DNA from: Scopulibacillus darangshiensis
GTDB taxonomy: Bacteria > Bacillota > Bacilli > Bacillales > Sporolactobacillaceae
Direction: 5' to 3'
Length of the DNA: 64,000 nt
Assembly (NCBI RefSeq): GCF_004341035.1
Contig: NZ_SLXK01000005.1
Coordinates: 7,258-71,257, forward strand
In this document: positions 35,994 through 46,977 of the stretch, piece after piece
Layout: every line of letters starts with the position of its first letter
Numbering within the stretch: position 1 is the stretch's first letter
The notes under the pieces: generated by a model
The model's database searches: none
Seen by the model: the letters and a program-made list of their open reading frames with translations, nothing else
Told to the model about the DNA's origin: nothing
Translations under genes and position numbers: made by a program

Positions 35994-37403
35994 TTATTTT
36001 GCGATATGGATCGGCATGCCAAGGGCAACTTCTGCAGTTTCCATTGCAATTTCACCCAAAGTAGGGTGTGCATGGATAGTGAGCGCGATATCCTCAGCAG
36101 TCATACCCGCTTCAATCGCCAAACCTAATTCAGAAATCATGTCACTTGCACCTGTTCCGGCAATTTGTGCACCGATAACAAGTCCGTCTTCTTTGCGAGT
36201 GACAAGCTTCATGAAGCCATCAGTATCATTAAGTGATAGGGCACGGCCACTTGCTGCAAATGGGAATTGTGCGACTTTCACATCGTAGCCCTGTTCCTTA
36301 GCTTCACTCTCGGTTAGGCCAACCGAAGCAAGTTCGGGGTCAGAGAAGACAACCGCCGGCATGGCTAAGTAATCCACTTCAGCATGTTCACCGCTGATCG
36401 TTTCAGCTGCAACCTTACCTTCATAAGAGGCTTTATGAGCAAGTGCAGGACCCGCTACGATATCACCAATCGCGTAGATGCCGTCAACATTTGTTTTGCA
36501 CTGTTTGTCAACTTTAATCAAACCGCGGTCAGTCGTTTCGATACCAGCCATATCCAGTCCAAGTTCTTCAGTATTCGGACGGCGGCCGACTGTAACTAAC
36601 ACGTAATCTGCCTCAAAGGTTTCTTCCTTACCTTTAATTTCGGCTTTGACTTTTACGCCGTCTTTCGTTTCTTCAACACCTTGTGCCATCGCTTCAGTGT
36701 GCATGACAACACCTTTTTTCTTAAGGCGTTTTTTCACAATGGCACTCATTTTCTTTTCAAACCCTGGAAGAATAGATTTAGACCCTTCAAGGATAACGAC
36801 TTCAGTTCCGAAACCGGCATAAGCGCTGCCAAGCTCAACGCCGATATAACCGCCGCCAATAACAACCATTTTCTTAGGCGCTTCTTTCAAAGCAAGGGCA
36901 CCGGTTGAAGAAATAACGCGGTCACTCCATTTGAAAGTCGGCAATTCAATCGGGCTTGAACCTGTAGCAATGATACAGTTATTGAACTTATAACGTGTTG
37001 ACTCATAGCCGCTGTTAACACGAACTTCATCTTTTTCGACAAACAGAGCTTCACCTTTAACGATTTCAACTTTATTTGCTTTCAAAAGACCTTCAACACC
37101 GCCTGTTAATTTGTTAACGACGGAGCCTTTCCAATCCTGAAGCTTGGCAAAGTCCAGGGTTACCTTCTCAGTTGAAATCCCCATGTCATCAGAATCTTGG
37201 GCATGCTCATAACGGTGGCTGGCACTAATAAGCGCTTTAGATGGAATACATCCCACATTCAAACAAACACCGCCAAGTTCACCTTTCTCAATAATGATTA
37301 CTTTTTGTCCTAGTTGTGCCGCTCTTATTGCCGCGACATATCCTCCCGGACCAGCACCAACGACAACTGTATCGACCTCTGTAGTAAATTCACCTACTAC
37401 CAT
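35994..37403 (-). CDS. pdhD: Dihydrolipoyl dehydrogenase PdhD (E3)
   Basis: 469 aa. FAD-binding [18 protein letters not shown], redox disulfide GGVCLNVGC (Cys47/Cys52), NAD-binding [20 protein letters not shown], and the C-terminal HAHPTLGE active-site His-Glu. E3 of the pyruvate dehydrogenase complex and probably shared with other 2-oxoacid complexes. Last gene of pdhABCD. Start ATG with GGAGG about 9 nt upstream. Confidence 0.97.
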   Translation of the reverse strand: MVVGEFTTEVDTVVVGAGPGGYVAAIRAAQLGQKVIIIEKGELGGVCLNVGCIPSKALISASHRYEHAQDSDDMGISTEKVTLDFAKLQDWKGSVVNKLTGGVEGLLKANKVEIVKGEALFVEKDEVRVNSGYESTRYKFNNCIIATGSSPIELPTFKWSDRVISSTGALALKEAPKKMVVIGGGYIGVELGSAYAGFGTEVVILEGSKSILPGFEKKMSAIVKKRLKKKGVVMHTEAMAQGVEETKDGVKVKAEIKGKEETFEADYVLVTVGRRPNTEELGLDMAGIETTDRGLIKVDKQCKTNVDGIYAIGDIVAGPALAHKASYEGKVAAETISGEHAEVDYLAMPAVVFSDPELASVGLTESEAKEQGYDVKVAQFPFAASGRALSLNDTDGFMKLVTRKEDGLVIGAQIAGTGASDMISELGLAIEAGMTAEDIALTIHAHPTLGEIAMETAEVALGMPIHIAK

Positions 37404-37407
37404 TCGC

Positions 37408-38694
37408 TTACCCCTCCATTATTAGTCGTTGTGGATCATTCAACAACCTTTTTATTTTATTTAACGCGTTCTGTGCGGTAGCACCATCAATAAGACGGTG
37501 GTCAAAGCTTAATGATAACGCAAGAACAGGCGCTACAACAACTTCACCATCGTGAACAACAGCTTTTTCGGCAATCCGGCCGATGCCAAGAATAGCTACT
37601 TCCGGGTGATTGATAACCGGTGTAAACCATTGTCCTCCTGCTGAACCAATGTTCGTGATTGTGCAAGAGCCGCCTTTCATATCGTCACCGGAGAGCTTGC
37701 CATCACGGGCCTTTTCAGCATATCCGCTGATTTCATTTGCCATTTGGTACATGGATTTGCGATCAGCGTCTTTAATTACAGGTACAAGAAGACCATTATC
37801 AGTATCTGTGGCAATGCCGATATTGTAATAATGCTTGTACACGATTTCTTCATTTTCATCATCGATTGATGCATTAAGCACTGGATAGTCTTTCAATGTT
37901 GACACAAGAGCTTTTACAACATACGGCAAGTAGGTCAGTTTAACACCTTGATCCGCCGCTTCAGCTTTGAATGCTTTGCGATGTGCCACAGTCTTCGTGA
38001 CATCGACTTCATCCATAAGGGTCACGTGAGGTGCGGTATGCTTGGAATTAACCATTGCTTTAGAAATCGCTTTACGCATGCCGCGAATTTTTTCACGGGT
38101 TTCTTGACCAACTTGGACAGTTTCGCTTTGAGCAGCTTTTTCTTCCGTTTTTGCCTCGGCTTTTTCATGTGTTCCTTCTTGTTCAGGTGTTTCTTGATCA
38201 CCAGACAGATATTTTTCAATATCATCTTTAAGCACGCGGCCATTATCTCCTGAACCTGTAACCTTACTAATATTAACGCCTTTTTCTCTAGCGTATTTTC
38301 TTACAGAAGGCATAGCAATGACACGCTTTTCGCTTACTTCTTCTTCATCTTCATTTACTTTAGCTTCAGGTTTGTCCTCTTTGGACTCCTCTTTCTTCTC
38401 GTCGGACACAGGTGCTTCGTTCTTATCCTCTTCTTCTGCTTCACTATCATCTTCGCCTTCAGCGTCGAAGGTAACGATGGTTGTTCCCACTTCAACCGTG
38501 GCTCCTTCGTCGACCTTTACTTCCAACACCTTGCCATCAACAGGGGATGGAATTTCGACAACAGCTTTATCGTTTTGCACTTCCGCCAGAACATCATCTT
38601 CTTTTACTTCGTCACCGGCTTTGATGAACCACTTAACGATTTCACCTTCGTGAATACCTTCACCAATATCCGGCATTTTAAAATTATATGCCAT
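37408..38694 (-). CDS. pdhC: Dihydrolipoyllysine acetyltransferase PdhC (E2)
   Basis: 428 aa from ATG 38694 (GGAGG 10 nt upstream; the ORF extension to 38721 has no ribosome binding site). One lipoyl domain (1-80, lipoyl Lys43), a long Glu/Asp/Lys-rich linker (about 82-125), an E1/E3-binding domain (about 127-163), a second charged linker, and the acetyltransferase domain with active-site DHRLIDG (His399). The very acidic linker replaces the usual Ala/Pro linker. Confidence 0.96.
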   Translation of the reverse strand: MAYNFKMPDIGEGIHEGEIVKWFIKAGDEVKEDDVLAEVQNDKAVVEIPSPVDGKVLEVKVDEGATVEVGTTIVTFDAEGEDDSEAEEEDKNEAPVSDEKKEESKEDKPEAKVNEDEEEVSEKRVIAMPSVRKYAREKGVNISKVTGSGDNGRVLKDDIEKYLSGDQETPEQEGTHEKAEAKTEEKAAQSETVQVGQETREKIRGMRKAISKAMVNSKHTAPHVTLMDEVDVTKTVAHRKAFKAEAADQGVKLTYLPYVVKALVSTLKDYPVLNASIDDENEEIVYKHYYNIGIATDTDNGLLVPVIKDADRKSMYQMANEISGYAEKARDGKLSGDDMKGGSCTITNIGSAGGQWFTPVINHPEVAILGIGRIAEKAVVHDGEVVVAPVLALSLSFDHRLIDGATAQNALNKIKRLLNDPQRLIMEG

Positions 38695-38721
38695 GAACGG
38701 GTTGCCTCCTTTTTGTGCCAA

Positions 38722-39699
38722 TTAGAAATTCAAAATATCTTTAACTTTTGCGACGACATCCTTCTCATCCGGCAGCCAGACATTTTCCGCTGAAGCAAAT
38801 GGGAAGACGGTATCCGGTGCAGTAACACGGCCTACTGGAGCTTCCAAATGCAGGATAGCACGCTCATTTATTTCTGCTATAACATTTGCCGCGATACCTG
38901 CTTGTTTTTGTGCTTCCTGAACAACGACAACGCGATTCGTTTTTTCAACGGATTTTATGATTGTATCAACGTCAATCGGACTGACCGTTCTTAAATCAAT
39001 GATTTCAACACTGATATCTTCTTTTTCGAGAAGCTCGGCGGCTTTTGAAGATGTCTGAACCATTGCACCATAAGTGACGATCGTCACATCGCTTCCCTCG
39101 CGTACAACATTAGCCTTGCCAAGCTCGACAGTATACTCTTCCTCAGGAACTTCCCCTCTGAAAGAACGATAGAGTTTCATGTGTTCAAGGAAAATGACTG
39201 GATCGTTATCGCGAATAGCGGAAATCAGCAACCCCTTGGCATCATATGGATTAGAAGGGATAACAACCTTCAATCCCGCTGTTTGGGCAAAAAGGCCTTC
39301 TAAGTTATCAGCATGCAATTCAGGCGTTTTTACACCGCCCCCAAATGGTGCACGAATTGTCACAGGTGCATGATATTGGCCTCCTGACCGATAGCGCAGG
39401 CGGGCCATTTGGGAAGCGACGCTGTCCATTGCTTCGAAAACGAACCCAAAAAATTGAATTTCCATAACAGGGCGATAATCTTGCATAGCAAGACCAAGCG
39501 CCAAACCGCCGATTCCAGACTCTGCAAGCGGTGTATCAAAAACGCGGTCTTCGCCGAATTCATCCTGTAATCCTTCTGTGGCTCTAAATACACCGCCATT
39601 TTTACCTACGTCTTCACCAAAAACAAGGACGTTCTCATCGTTCTTGAGTTCAGTGCGAAGCGCATCAGTTATTGCTTGAATCATTGTCATTTGCGCCAT
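38722..39699 (-). CDS. pdhB: Pyruvate dehydrogenase E1 component beta subunit
   Basis: 325 aa, the usual length. Transketolase-like pyrimidine-binding domain ([29 protein letters not shown]) and C-terminal domain ([20 protein letters not shown]). Forms a heterotetramer with PdhA. Starts 3 nt after the pdhA stop. Confidence 0.97.
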   Translation of the reverse strand: MAQMTMIQAITDALRTELKNDENVLVFGEDVGKNGGVFRATEGLQDEFGEDRVFDTPLAESGIGGLALGLAMQDYRPVMEIQFFGFVFEAMDSVASQMARLRYRSGGQYHAPVTIRAPFGGGVKTPELHADNLEGLFAQTAGLKVVIPSNPYDAKGLLISAIRDNDPVIFLEHMKLYRSFRGEVPEEEYTVELGKANVVREGSDVTIVTYGAMVQTSSKAAELLEKEDISVEIIDLRTVSPIDVDTIIKSVEKTNRVVVVQEAQKQAGIAANVIAEINERAILHLEAPVGRVTAPDTVFPFASAENVWLPDEKDVVAKVKDILNF

Positions 39700-39702
39700 A
39701 GG

Positions 39703-40815
<1,113 letters not shown>

Positions 40816-41082
40816 TTAAGCCTTATGACCTAATAGCAGTATGGGTAAAATGAGATTCTTTTATTTTAATGAATGTGGTAATAAATCTTATAAAATGGGA
40901 CAATCATTCCTCATTGTTTTTCCCGAATTCCCTTTGAATTAATCACCATGTTTTATTTGAACCAACGCTTCCATTATGCTGCTATTAGAAAAGTGTTATT
41001 TATAGTCTTTCAAAAATGACACCTTAAAACTGTCTTAATGAAAAATAATATAAGGACTAATACAACGACCGCCCTACATAAG

Positions 41083-41110
41083 TGTATAATAACTGCTTAA
41101 AATAAGTCAA
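41083..41110 (-). promoter_or_regulatory. Candidate pdh operon promoter
   Basis: TTGACT (41110-41105), 16-nt spacer, TATACA (41088-41083). It would give a leader of about 290 nt before pdhA. The gap otherwise shows only AT-rich sequence. Confidence 0.45.
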
Positions 41111-41207
41111 TAATAAGCGTTTAGATATCATTCCATAAACTGTTACAGTACAAAAGAGCAGACTGTATCATATCTGTTTTAATCTATGTAACCGATAACT
41201 TCCGTAT

Positions 41208-41858
41208 TTATTTCTTTATATCCGCATGTTTATAAAAGGATAACTTGGCCTGGTTGAATGTTTTTGTCGCCTTATTAAAGTCATCTTGATTTGCTTTTAT
41301 TTCCTTATAATAATTGTCCGTTTTTTCCAGCTGATTCTGCAATGTTTCAAACGTCACATTCTTTTCTTTTAATAAATCATAGAGCTTGCGATCGCATTCA
41401 ATTGCAGCCATATAGTTTTTGTAAAGTTTACTGAATGCACCGTAACGCTTATCCATGGTTTTTACGAGAAACACTGCATCCTCTTTTGCCCTAGGATCAT
41501 TCAATTCTTTAATGTCATCCTTTATCTGAATGAATGTTTCGTACGCATGATCGATGATTTCTTTTTCTTTTCTCATCAACTGTTCCCGTTTATTTGCCGA
41601 TTTTGTTGCTTGTTCACTTAAGCTTGCAATCTCTTTTTCGTTTTTGGATAAATCGAGGTCAAGGATGTTATTGTAAAGTTTTTGTTCACGATTTTCTGCC
41701 CTGACAAGTGACTGCTGCAGCTCTTTAAAATCACCTTCAATTGAAGCCGATTTATCAAGTCCATGTTGAATTTTTTCACCTGGACCTTGAGTGAAACTAC
41801 AGCCGGCAAAAAGCAAACAAACCGCAACTAATGTTGCGATTGACTTAACTCTGTTCAA
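41208..41858 (-). CDS. ykyA: YkyA-family lipoprotein
   Basis: 216 aa from TTG 41858 (AAAGGGGGG upstream). Lipoprotein signal with LFAGC. The rest is a long, charged, helical coiled-coil region (YkyA family; SIEGDFKELQQSLVRAENREQKLYNNILDLDLSKNE). Called a putative cell-wall binding lipoprotein. Lies between pdhA and def, as in B. subtilis. Function unknown. Confidence 0.9.
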   Translation of the reverse strand: MNRVKSIATLVAVCLLFAGCSFTQGPGEKIQHGLDKSASIEGDFKELQQSLVRAENREQKLYNNILDLDLSKNEKEIASLSEQATKSANKREQLMRKEKEIIDHAYETFIQIKDDIKELNDPRAKEDAVFLVKTMDKRYGAFSKLYKNYMAAIECDRKLYDLLKEKNVTFETLQNQLEKTDNYYKEIKANQDDFNKATKTFNQAKLSFYKHADIKK

Positions 41859-41935
41859 GCATGTCCCCCCTTTTGGCAACACGTCATTCGCCAATGTAAA
41901 TTAGTATAGCATAACTTATATAGGCGTACATACAA

Positions 41936-41962
41936 ACTCATCAGGGCAAAAAACATATGTTA
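41936..41962 (+). promoter_or_regulatory. Candidate sigma-K/E promoter of the YjcZ-type gene
   Basis: AC at 41936-41937, 16-nt spacer, CATATGTTA at 41954-41962, matching the sigma-K consensus AC-16-CATANNNTA. It fits a mother-cell spore coat protein. Confidence 0.55.
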
Positions 41963-41999
41963 TAAATGTACCAGTTATATTTTAATGGGAGGTATTGGC

Positions 42000-42302
42000 A
42001 TGGAGAACATGAGCAACATGGGGAATATGGCGAATATGGGGAATATGGGAAATTGGGAACCAAATATGATGCCTCAACATCCAGTCAGCCCGGCACATAT
42101 GGCTAATGCGCCAATGGCGCCGATAGGACCAATGGGCTGCGGTTGTCACCAAATGGGACCTGCAAATATGGCAAATCATGGTCCAATGGTGTCACCGGCT
42201 GGATGGGGTTGTCAGCCGGCATGCGGTGACAATCGCAACTTTATATTAATTGTCGTTCTTTTCATCTTGCTGATTATTGTCGGCGCTTCAGTAGGAATCT
42301 AA
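42000..42302 (+). CDS. YjcZ-family sporulation membrane protein with Met/Asn/Gly-rich domain
   Basis: 100 aa from ATG 42000 (GGGAGG 7 nt upstream). Residues 1-22 consist of repeated NMGNM/NMANM units; then a Pro/Met/His/Cys-rich stretch (Cys in GCGCHQ and GWGCQPACGD). A C-terminal helix (FILIVVLFILLIIVGASVG) is the hallmark of YjcZ-family spore proteins. A sigma-K-like promoter supports expression in the mother cell. Function unknown; coat or crust association is inferred. Confidence 0.8.
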   Translation: MENMSNMGNMANMGNMGNWEPNMMPQHPVSPAHMANAPMAPIGPMGCGCHQMGPANMANHGPMVSPAGWGCQPACGDNRNFILIVVLFILLIIVGASVGI

Positions 42303-42314
42303 ACTTTAATAATA

Positions 42315-42344
42315 AAGGCTTGTATCCCGCAAGATACAGGCCTT
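42315..42344 (+). terminator. Hairpin after the YjcZ-type gene
   Basis: 12-bp stem AAGGCTTGTATC/GATACAGGCCTT with one G-U pair and a 6-nt loop. No strong T-run follows. Confidence 0.5.
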
Positions 42345-42441
42345 CAATAAATAATCAATTATTTTTATGTTAATAGTCATTATGGTAAAATGTACATAGT
42401 GAATGGCTGATCGATAAGACCAGATAGGAGTGTTTGGAAAC

Positions 42442-42993
42442 ATGCTAACTATGGATGACATCATTAGGGAAGGTAATCCAATATTAAGGGAGACGGCTGT
42501 GCCTGTTGAATTACCTCCGACGAAGGAAGAAAGCAATACATTAAAACAAATGCTTGAATTTCTTATAAACAGTCAAGATGAAGAGATAGCAAATAAATAT
42601 CAGTTAAGACCGGGAATTGGTCTTGCTGCACCGCAAATCGGCATCAGCAAGAGAATGATTGCATTATATTTAGATGACGATAAAGGTAAACTCCATAAAT
42701 ACGCATTGTTTAATCCCAAGATAGTGAGTCATTCAGTAGAGAAAACTTATCTAGAAAGCGGTGAAGGCTGCTTGTCCGTTGACCGCGACGTCCCAGGCAT
42801 TGTCCCACGGTTTGCGCGTGTTAAGGTCCGCGCTTTCGACTTGGACAATAAAGAGGTTACGCTAAAGCTTAAAGGAATGCCGGCGATTGCCATCCAACAT
42901 GAAATAGACCACCTTGACGGCATTATGTTTTATGATCATATAAATCATAACGATCCTTTCAAGATTCCTGACGGTGTTCCTACTGATAGATAA
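42442..42993 (+). CDS. def: Peptide deformylase
   Basis: 183 aa from ATG 42442 (the GTG at 42430 is too close to AGGAG). Fe/Zn enzyme removing the N-formyl group from nascent proteins. Motifs: [10 protein letters not shown] (58-67), EGCLSV with Cys110, QHEIDHL (His153, Glu154, His157). Type II form with insertions, as in Bacillus DefB (YkrB). Its stop is in the edge of the structured repeat that separates it from ykrA. Confidence 0.97.
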   Translation: MLTMDDIIREGNPILRETAVPVELPPTKEESNTLKQMLEFLINSQDEEIANKYQLRPGIGLAAPQIGISKRMIALYLDDDKGKLHKYALFNPKIVSHSVEKTYLESGEGCLSVDRDVPGIVPRFARVKVRAFDLDNKEVTLKLKGMPAIAIQHEIDHLDGIMFYDHINHNDPFKIPDGVPTDR

Positions 42994-43130
42994 AAAACTT
43001 GGCGATAAGCCAAGTTTTCTTTATACTTTATGATAATTTAAATTCCCTTTTGCGGGAAAGGCGGAATAAAGTATAAGCGCAACTAAGGCTTTCGCCATTA
43101 AGGCCTTGGCGATAAGCCAAGTTTTCTTTA
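42991..43130 (-). repeat. Copy of the dispersed structured repeat filling the def/ykrA gap
   Basis: Occupies essentially the whole convergent gap. A unit (107 bp) with the ends CTTGGC...GCCAAG repeated on both sides. The minus strand starts TAAAGAAAAC next to the ykrA stop; the inner hairpin reads TTTCCC/GGGAAT where other copies have TTCGC/GCGAA, a compensatory change. Outer ACTTTA/TAAAGT stem intact. No other terminator lies between these genes, so it may end both transcripts. Confidence 0.8.
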
Positions 43131-43131
43131 T

Positions 43132-43917
43132 TTATACACCTGTGAGTAACCCGACTTCTTGCAAGCCATGGTAAATGCCATCTTGGTCAACATGTTTTGT
43201 AATAAACCGCGCGGCATTTTTGGTTTCATCCAAAGCATTCCCCATTGCAATCCCGTAATTTACAAATGATAGCATCTGGATATCATTAAGTGCATCGCCA
43301 AAGGCATACGTGTGTCTTACATCTATTTTAAGACTATCTAATAACTGTTTGATCCCCAATGCTTTAGAGCCCCCGGCGGGAATAACATCTGTTGAATATT
43401 GGTGCCACCTAATATATTCAAAATCAGATTTCAATTTAAGATATTCAGCCTCATCGTTTGCCTCACAGAATAAAAGGGCTTGATAAATCTCATTGTTATT
43501 ATGGAACGACATATCAAATAACGGCGGGTTCATTTTCAAATCATTGAAGCTTGTTTTTATAAAGGGGTCGCCATCCCGATTTGATGCCATTGATTCCGAG
43601 GAAAAAAACGCCATCGGGTGACCAGCAGCTGTCGCCTTTTCTTCTAACAACACGAGAGCTTCAGCCGAAAGTGGATTTTTAAATACGACATTATTGTCAT
43701 GGACAACGTATTGCCCGTTGAAGCTTACAAATGTATTAATATTAAGCTCTTTGCGGATCTCCTCAAACATGAACGGAGCCCTTCCAGTTGCAATTGCCGT
43801 AATAACACCATTTTCTTGCAAATGTTTTATAGCCTGCCTTGTAGAATCCGGGATCTGTTTTTCATGATCTAATAATGTGCCATCAATATCAAAAAAGACA
43901 ATTTTTTGTTTGGTCAC
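43132..43917 (-). CDS. ykrA: Cof-type HAD hydrolase YkrA
   Basis: 261 aa. HAD superfamily with type IIB cap: motif I DIDGTLLDHE (Asp nucleophile), motif II ATGRAP, Lys GGSKALG and motif IV AFGDALNDIQMLSFV. Dephosphorylates small sugar or nucleotide phosphates; the natural substrate is unknown. Adjacent to def and rpoY/rnjA, matching the position of ykrA. Confidence 0.9.
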   Translation of the reverse strand: MTKQKIVFFDIDGTLLDHEKQIPDSTRQAIKHLQENGVITAIATGRAPFMFEEIRKELNINTFVSFNGQYVVHDNNVVFKNPLSAEALVLLEEKATAAGHPMAFFSSESMASNRDGDPFIKTSFNDLKMNPPLFDMSFHNNNEIYQALLFCEANDEAEYLKLKSDFEYIRWHQYSTDVIPAGGSKALGIKQLLDSLKIDVRHTYAFGDALNDIQMLSFVNYGIAMGNALDETKNAARFITKHVDQDGIYHGLQEVGLLTGV

Positions 43918-44154
43918 GGGCTGAATCCTCCTAGCTTTTCATTGATGGGCATTTCTTTGATGCGCCAATAATAATTATAACAGTTTACTAAAAAAACTTA
44001 TGCATCTCAAGTCTTTTGTCCAAACTAACATTGGTGTTTTATATCAAACATACATGGTTCACAGTATTTTTGCGCAAAATAAAATAAGCCATGTGTCTAT
44101 TGTGTGGTCAAGCTTTCCTCATTTCACCTGGTAAGACATCAAGGAGGGATGACC

Positions 44155-44235
44155 ATGTTACGAAAAGTGAAACAAAGATGGCTGAGACGGATGAGAGATC
44201 TGCTAAACAATAAAAACCGTTTAGCACAGGGTTAA
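44155..44235 (+). CDS. 26-aa basic peptide ORF
   Basis: ATG with AAGGAGGG 6 nt upstream (a strong ribosome binding site in a 340-bp gap). Encodes MLRKVKQRWLRRMRDLLNNK followed by NRLAQG; ends TAA and is followed by a GC-rich 8-bp hairpin (44242-44267). About 35% Arg/Lys, helix-prone. I do not recognise a family. It may be a leader peptide of rpoY-rnjA or an independent peptide. Confidence 0.45.
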   Translation: MLRKVKQRWLRRMRDLLNNKNRLAQG

Positions 44236-44241
44236 TCACAC

Positions 44242-44267
44242 GGCCGGCGTTTCTAAAGGCGCCGGCC
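44242..44267 (+). terminator. GC-rich hairpin after the 26-aa ORF
   Basis: GGCCGGCG/CGCCGGCC stem with a 10-nt loop and no T-run, so termination is uncertain. It may instead be a leader structure upstream of rpoY. Confidence 0.4.
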
Positions 44268-44373
44268 AAATATTACTTTGAATCAAGGGAACATGAATAT
44301 TAATGAAAAACATTTGTGTTTCCTATATAATAGAGGAAGATTAGTTCTACAGGACATATAAGGAGAGGTTGAC

Positions 44374-44583
44374 ATGATTTACAAAGTGTTATATCAGGAA
44401 TCAAAACAAGAAGTACCGATTAGGGAAAATACAAAAACGTTATATATGGAAGCAGACAGTGAGCGTGTTGTTCGAAAGAACCTGGCTGACCGCCAATATA
44501 ACATTGAATTTATCCAAGGACTAGAAGGGGATTTTCTAAATTACGAAAAATCCTCGGAGAATTTTAAAATGGAGAAGATATAA
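44374..44583 (+). CDS. rpoY: RNA polymerase epsilon subunit RpoY
   Basis: 69 aa, matching the family ([45 protein letters not shown]). Small RNA polymerase subunit (former YkzG) conserved in low-GC Gram-positives. Starts ATG with AAGGAG 8 nt upstream; 3 nt before rnjA, so co-transcribed. Confidence 0.96.
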   Translation: MIYKVLYQESKQEVPIRENTKTLYMEADSERVVRKNLADRQYNIEFIQGLEGDFLNYEKSSENFKMEKI

Positions 44584-44586
44584 AAT

Positions 44587-46257
44587 ATGAAATTTGTAAA
44601 AAACCATCAAACAGCAGTTTTTGCATTAGGAGGCTTAGGTGAGATCGGTAAAAACACCTATGCTGTCCAATTCCAGGATGAAATTATCCTAATTGATGCT
44701 GGCATTAAATTCCCTGAAGATGAGCTTCTTGGTATTGATTATGTCATTCCTGATTATACTTACCTGGTGAAAAATGAAGAAAAAATAAAAGGTCTGTTTA
44801 TCACACACGGCCATGAGGACCATATCGGCGGCGTTCCTTATCTGTTAAGACAAGTGAACATACCTATTTACGCCGGGAAGCTTGCTGCCGGGCTAATTAG
44901 AAACAAACTTGAGGAGCATGGGTTGTTAAGACGGACGAAGCTCCACATCATTGGTGAAGATGATGTAATTAAATTCCAAAAAACTTCTGTAGCCTTTTTC
45001 AGAACAACGCACAGTATCCCTGATTCATATGGGATCGTTGTCAAAACACCTCCGGGCAATATCGTTCATACCGGAGACTTTAAATTTGACTTCACTCCCG
45101 TTGGGATGCCGGCTAACTTGACCAAAATGGCCGAAATCGGCAAAGAAGGCGTGTTATGTCTGCTTTCAGACAGCACAAATGCTGAGGTACCTAATTTCAC
45201 CATGTCAGAACGTCAAGTTGGAGAAAATATTACTGATATTTTCCGCAAAGTAAAAGGAAGAATTATCTTTGCAACCTTTGCATCCAATATTCACAGACTT
45301 CAGCAAGTCGTAGAAGCTGCCGTTAGCACGGGCAGAAAGGTTGCTGTTTTTGGCAGAAGCATGGAAGCTTCAATTACAATTGGACAAGAATTAGGTTACA
45401 TTCGAGCTCCCAAAGAAACTTTCATCGACCATCAGCAAATTAATCGCCTGCCGGAAAACAAAGTAACGATCCTTTGTACCGGGAGCCAAGGGGAACCAAT
45501 GGCTGCTTTGTCCCGGATCGCAAACGGCACACACCGGCAAATCCAAATCATACCTGGCGATACCGTTGTGTTCTCATCATCCCCAATACCAGGGAACACA
45601 GTGAGCGTTAATAAAACAATTAACCAATTGTATCGCGCTGGTGCAGAAGTCATTCATGGACCATTAAGCGATATTCATACATCAGGCCATGGCGGTCAGC
45701 AAGAACAGAAGTTAATGCTTCGCTTAATTAATCCAAAGTTCTTCATGCCTATCCATGGGGAATACCGCATGCTAAAAAAACATATGGAGCTTGCCAGAGA
45801 TTGCGGTGTACCGCTTGACCACTCCTTTATAATGGACAATGGCGATGTGCTCGCCCTTGAAAGCAATGAAGCCAGTGTTGCCGGGAAAATCCCTTCCGGC
45901 TCAGTATATATTGACGGCAACGGAATAGGTGATATCGGCAACATCGTATTGAGAGACAGAAAAATCCTTTCCGAAGAAGGCCTTGTCATTGTCGTCGTCA
46001 GCATTAACATGAAGGAGCACAAAGTGCTTGCCGGACCTGATATCATATCAAGAGGTTTTGTCTATATGAGAGAATCCGGAGATCTGATTAATGACGCTCA
46101 AGTTCTGTTAAGCAGGCATTTGCAAACTGTAATGGAGAGAAAAACAAGACAGTGGTCTGAAATTAAAAATGAAATCACCGATACTTTGGCGCCATTCCTT
46201 TATGATAAGACCCGCCGTAAACCAATGATCCTTCCGATTATTATGGAAATTGATTGA
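44587..46257 (+). CDS. rnjA: Ribonuclease J1
   Basis: 556 aa. Metallo-beta-lactamase/beta-CASP nuclease with [12 protein letters not shown] (His74, His76, Asp78, His79), GDFKFD, beta-CASP motifs (SDSTNAE, ASNIHR) and IHTSGHG. 5'-3' exoribonuclease and endonuclease central to mRNA decay. Follows rpoY by 3 nt. SR1P, also in this window, affects RNase J1 via GapA in B. subtilis. Confidence 0.97.
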   Translation: MKFVKNHQTAVFALGGLGEIGKNTYAVQFQDEIILIDAGIKFPEDELLGIDYVIPDYTYLVKNEEKIKGLFITHGHEDHIGGVPYLLRQVNIPIYAGKLAAGLIRNKLEEHGLLRRTKLHIIGEDDVIKFQKTSVAFFRTTHSIPDSYGIVVKTPPGNIVHTGDFKFDFTPVGMPANLTKMAEIGKEGVLCLLSDSTNAEVPNFTMSERQVGENITDIFRKVKGRIIFATFASNIHRLQQVVEAAVSTGRKVAVFGRSMEASITIGQELGYIRAPKETFIDHQQINRLPENKVTILCTGSQGEPMAALSRIANGTHRQIQIIPGDTVVFSSSPIPGNTVSVNKTINQLYRAGAEVIHGPLSDIHTSGHGGQQEQKLMLRLINPKFFMPIHGEYRMLKKHMELARDCGVPLDHSFIMDNGDVLALESNEASVAGKIPSGSVYIDGNGIGDIGNIVLRDRKILSEEGLVIVVVSINMKEHKVLAGPDIISRGFVYMRESGDLINDAQVLLSRHLQTVMERKTRQWSEIKNEITDTLAPFLYDKTRRKPMILPIIMEID

Positions 46258-46260
46258 AAA

Positions 46261-46293
46261 TAAAGCTCCCTATCCATTTGGAAGGGAGCTTTA
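46261..46293. terminator. Bidirectional terminator rnjA/ktrC
   Basis: TAAAGCTCCCT/AGGGAGCTTTA 11-bp stem, 11-nt loop, convergent genes. Confidence 0.7.
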
Positions 46294-46309
46294 CATTTAT
46301 ATTAACAAG

Positions 46310-46975
46310 TTATTCGTTTTCCAATAGTTGTTTTTTAAAACGGTCGATATCTGAGTCTGAGCCAATGACGATCAAAATATCCCCGCTGTGAACCGTTTGG
46401 TCGGCTCTTGGCGACACATTAATCTTCCCGCCCACTTTAATTGCAACGATGTTGACGCCATAGTTGGCCCGGACATCCAGCTCAATAAGTGTCTTCCCGT
46501 CCATCTTTCGCCCGGCAATAACCTCTACTATGCTATGTTCATGGGATAGTTCCAGATAATCGAGCACACTTGAGGATGTTATATTATGGGCAACTCTAAC
46601 GCCCATATCCCTCTCAGGATGTGCCACCCTGTCAGCCCCAATTTTATTCAAAACCTTCTCATGATAATCATTTTGCGCTTTAGCTGTAACTTTTTTGACT
46701 CCTAATTCCTTCAACATTAACGTTGTTAAAATGCTCGCTTGAAGATTATCGCCAATCGCTACAATCACATGGTCAAAATTTCGGAGCCCTAAGCTTTTCA
46801 GCACACTTTCATCAGTTGAATCAGCGATAACCGCATGAGTTGCGATGGGTGTGAATTCATTGACGCGATCTTCGTCCATGTCAATAGCCAGGACCTCCGC
46901 GCCCTCTTCGCTTAGAGTCCGGCAAATACTGCCGCCAAACCGGCCAAGGCCAATCACTGCGAATTGTTTTTTCAC
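46310..46975 (-). CDS. ktrC: KtrC-type TrkA-like K+ channel regulatory protein
   Basis: 221 aa from GTG 46975 (GGAGG 7 nt upstream). RCK-N domain with GLGRFGGSIC Rossmann motif (9-18) and RCK-C domain. Gates KtrB/KtrD-type K+ channels in response to nucleotides and c-di-AMP. Next to rnjA, as in B. subtilis, and about 7-8 kb from two KtrB/D-type genes. 2 nt after a cydB-like gene. Confidence 0.93.
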   Translation of the reverse strand: MKKQFAVIGLGRFGGSICRTLSEEGAEVLAIDMDEDRVNEFTPIATHAVIADSTDESVLKSLGLRNFDHVIVAIGDNLQASILTTLMLKELGVKKVTAKAQNDYHEKVLNKIGADRVAHPERDMGVRVAHNITSSSVLDYLELSHEHSIVEVIAGRKMDGKTLIELDVRANYGVNIVAIKVGGKINVSPRADQTVHSGDILIVIGSDSDIDRFKKQLLENE

Positions 46976-46977
46976 GA

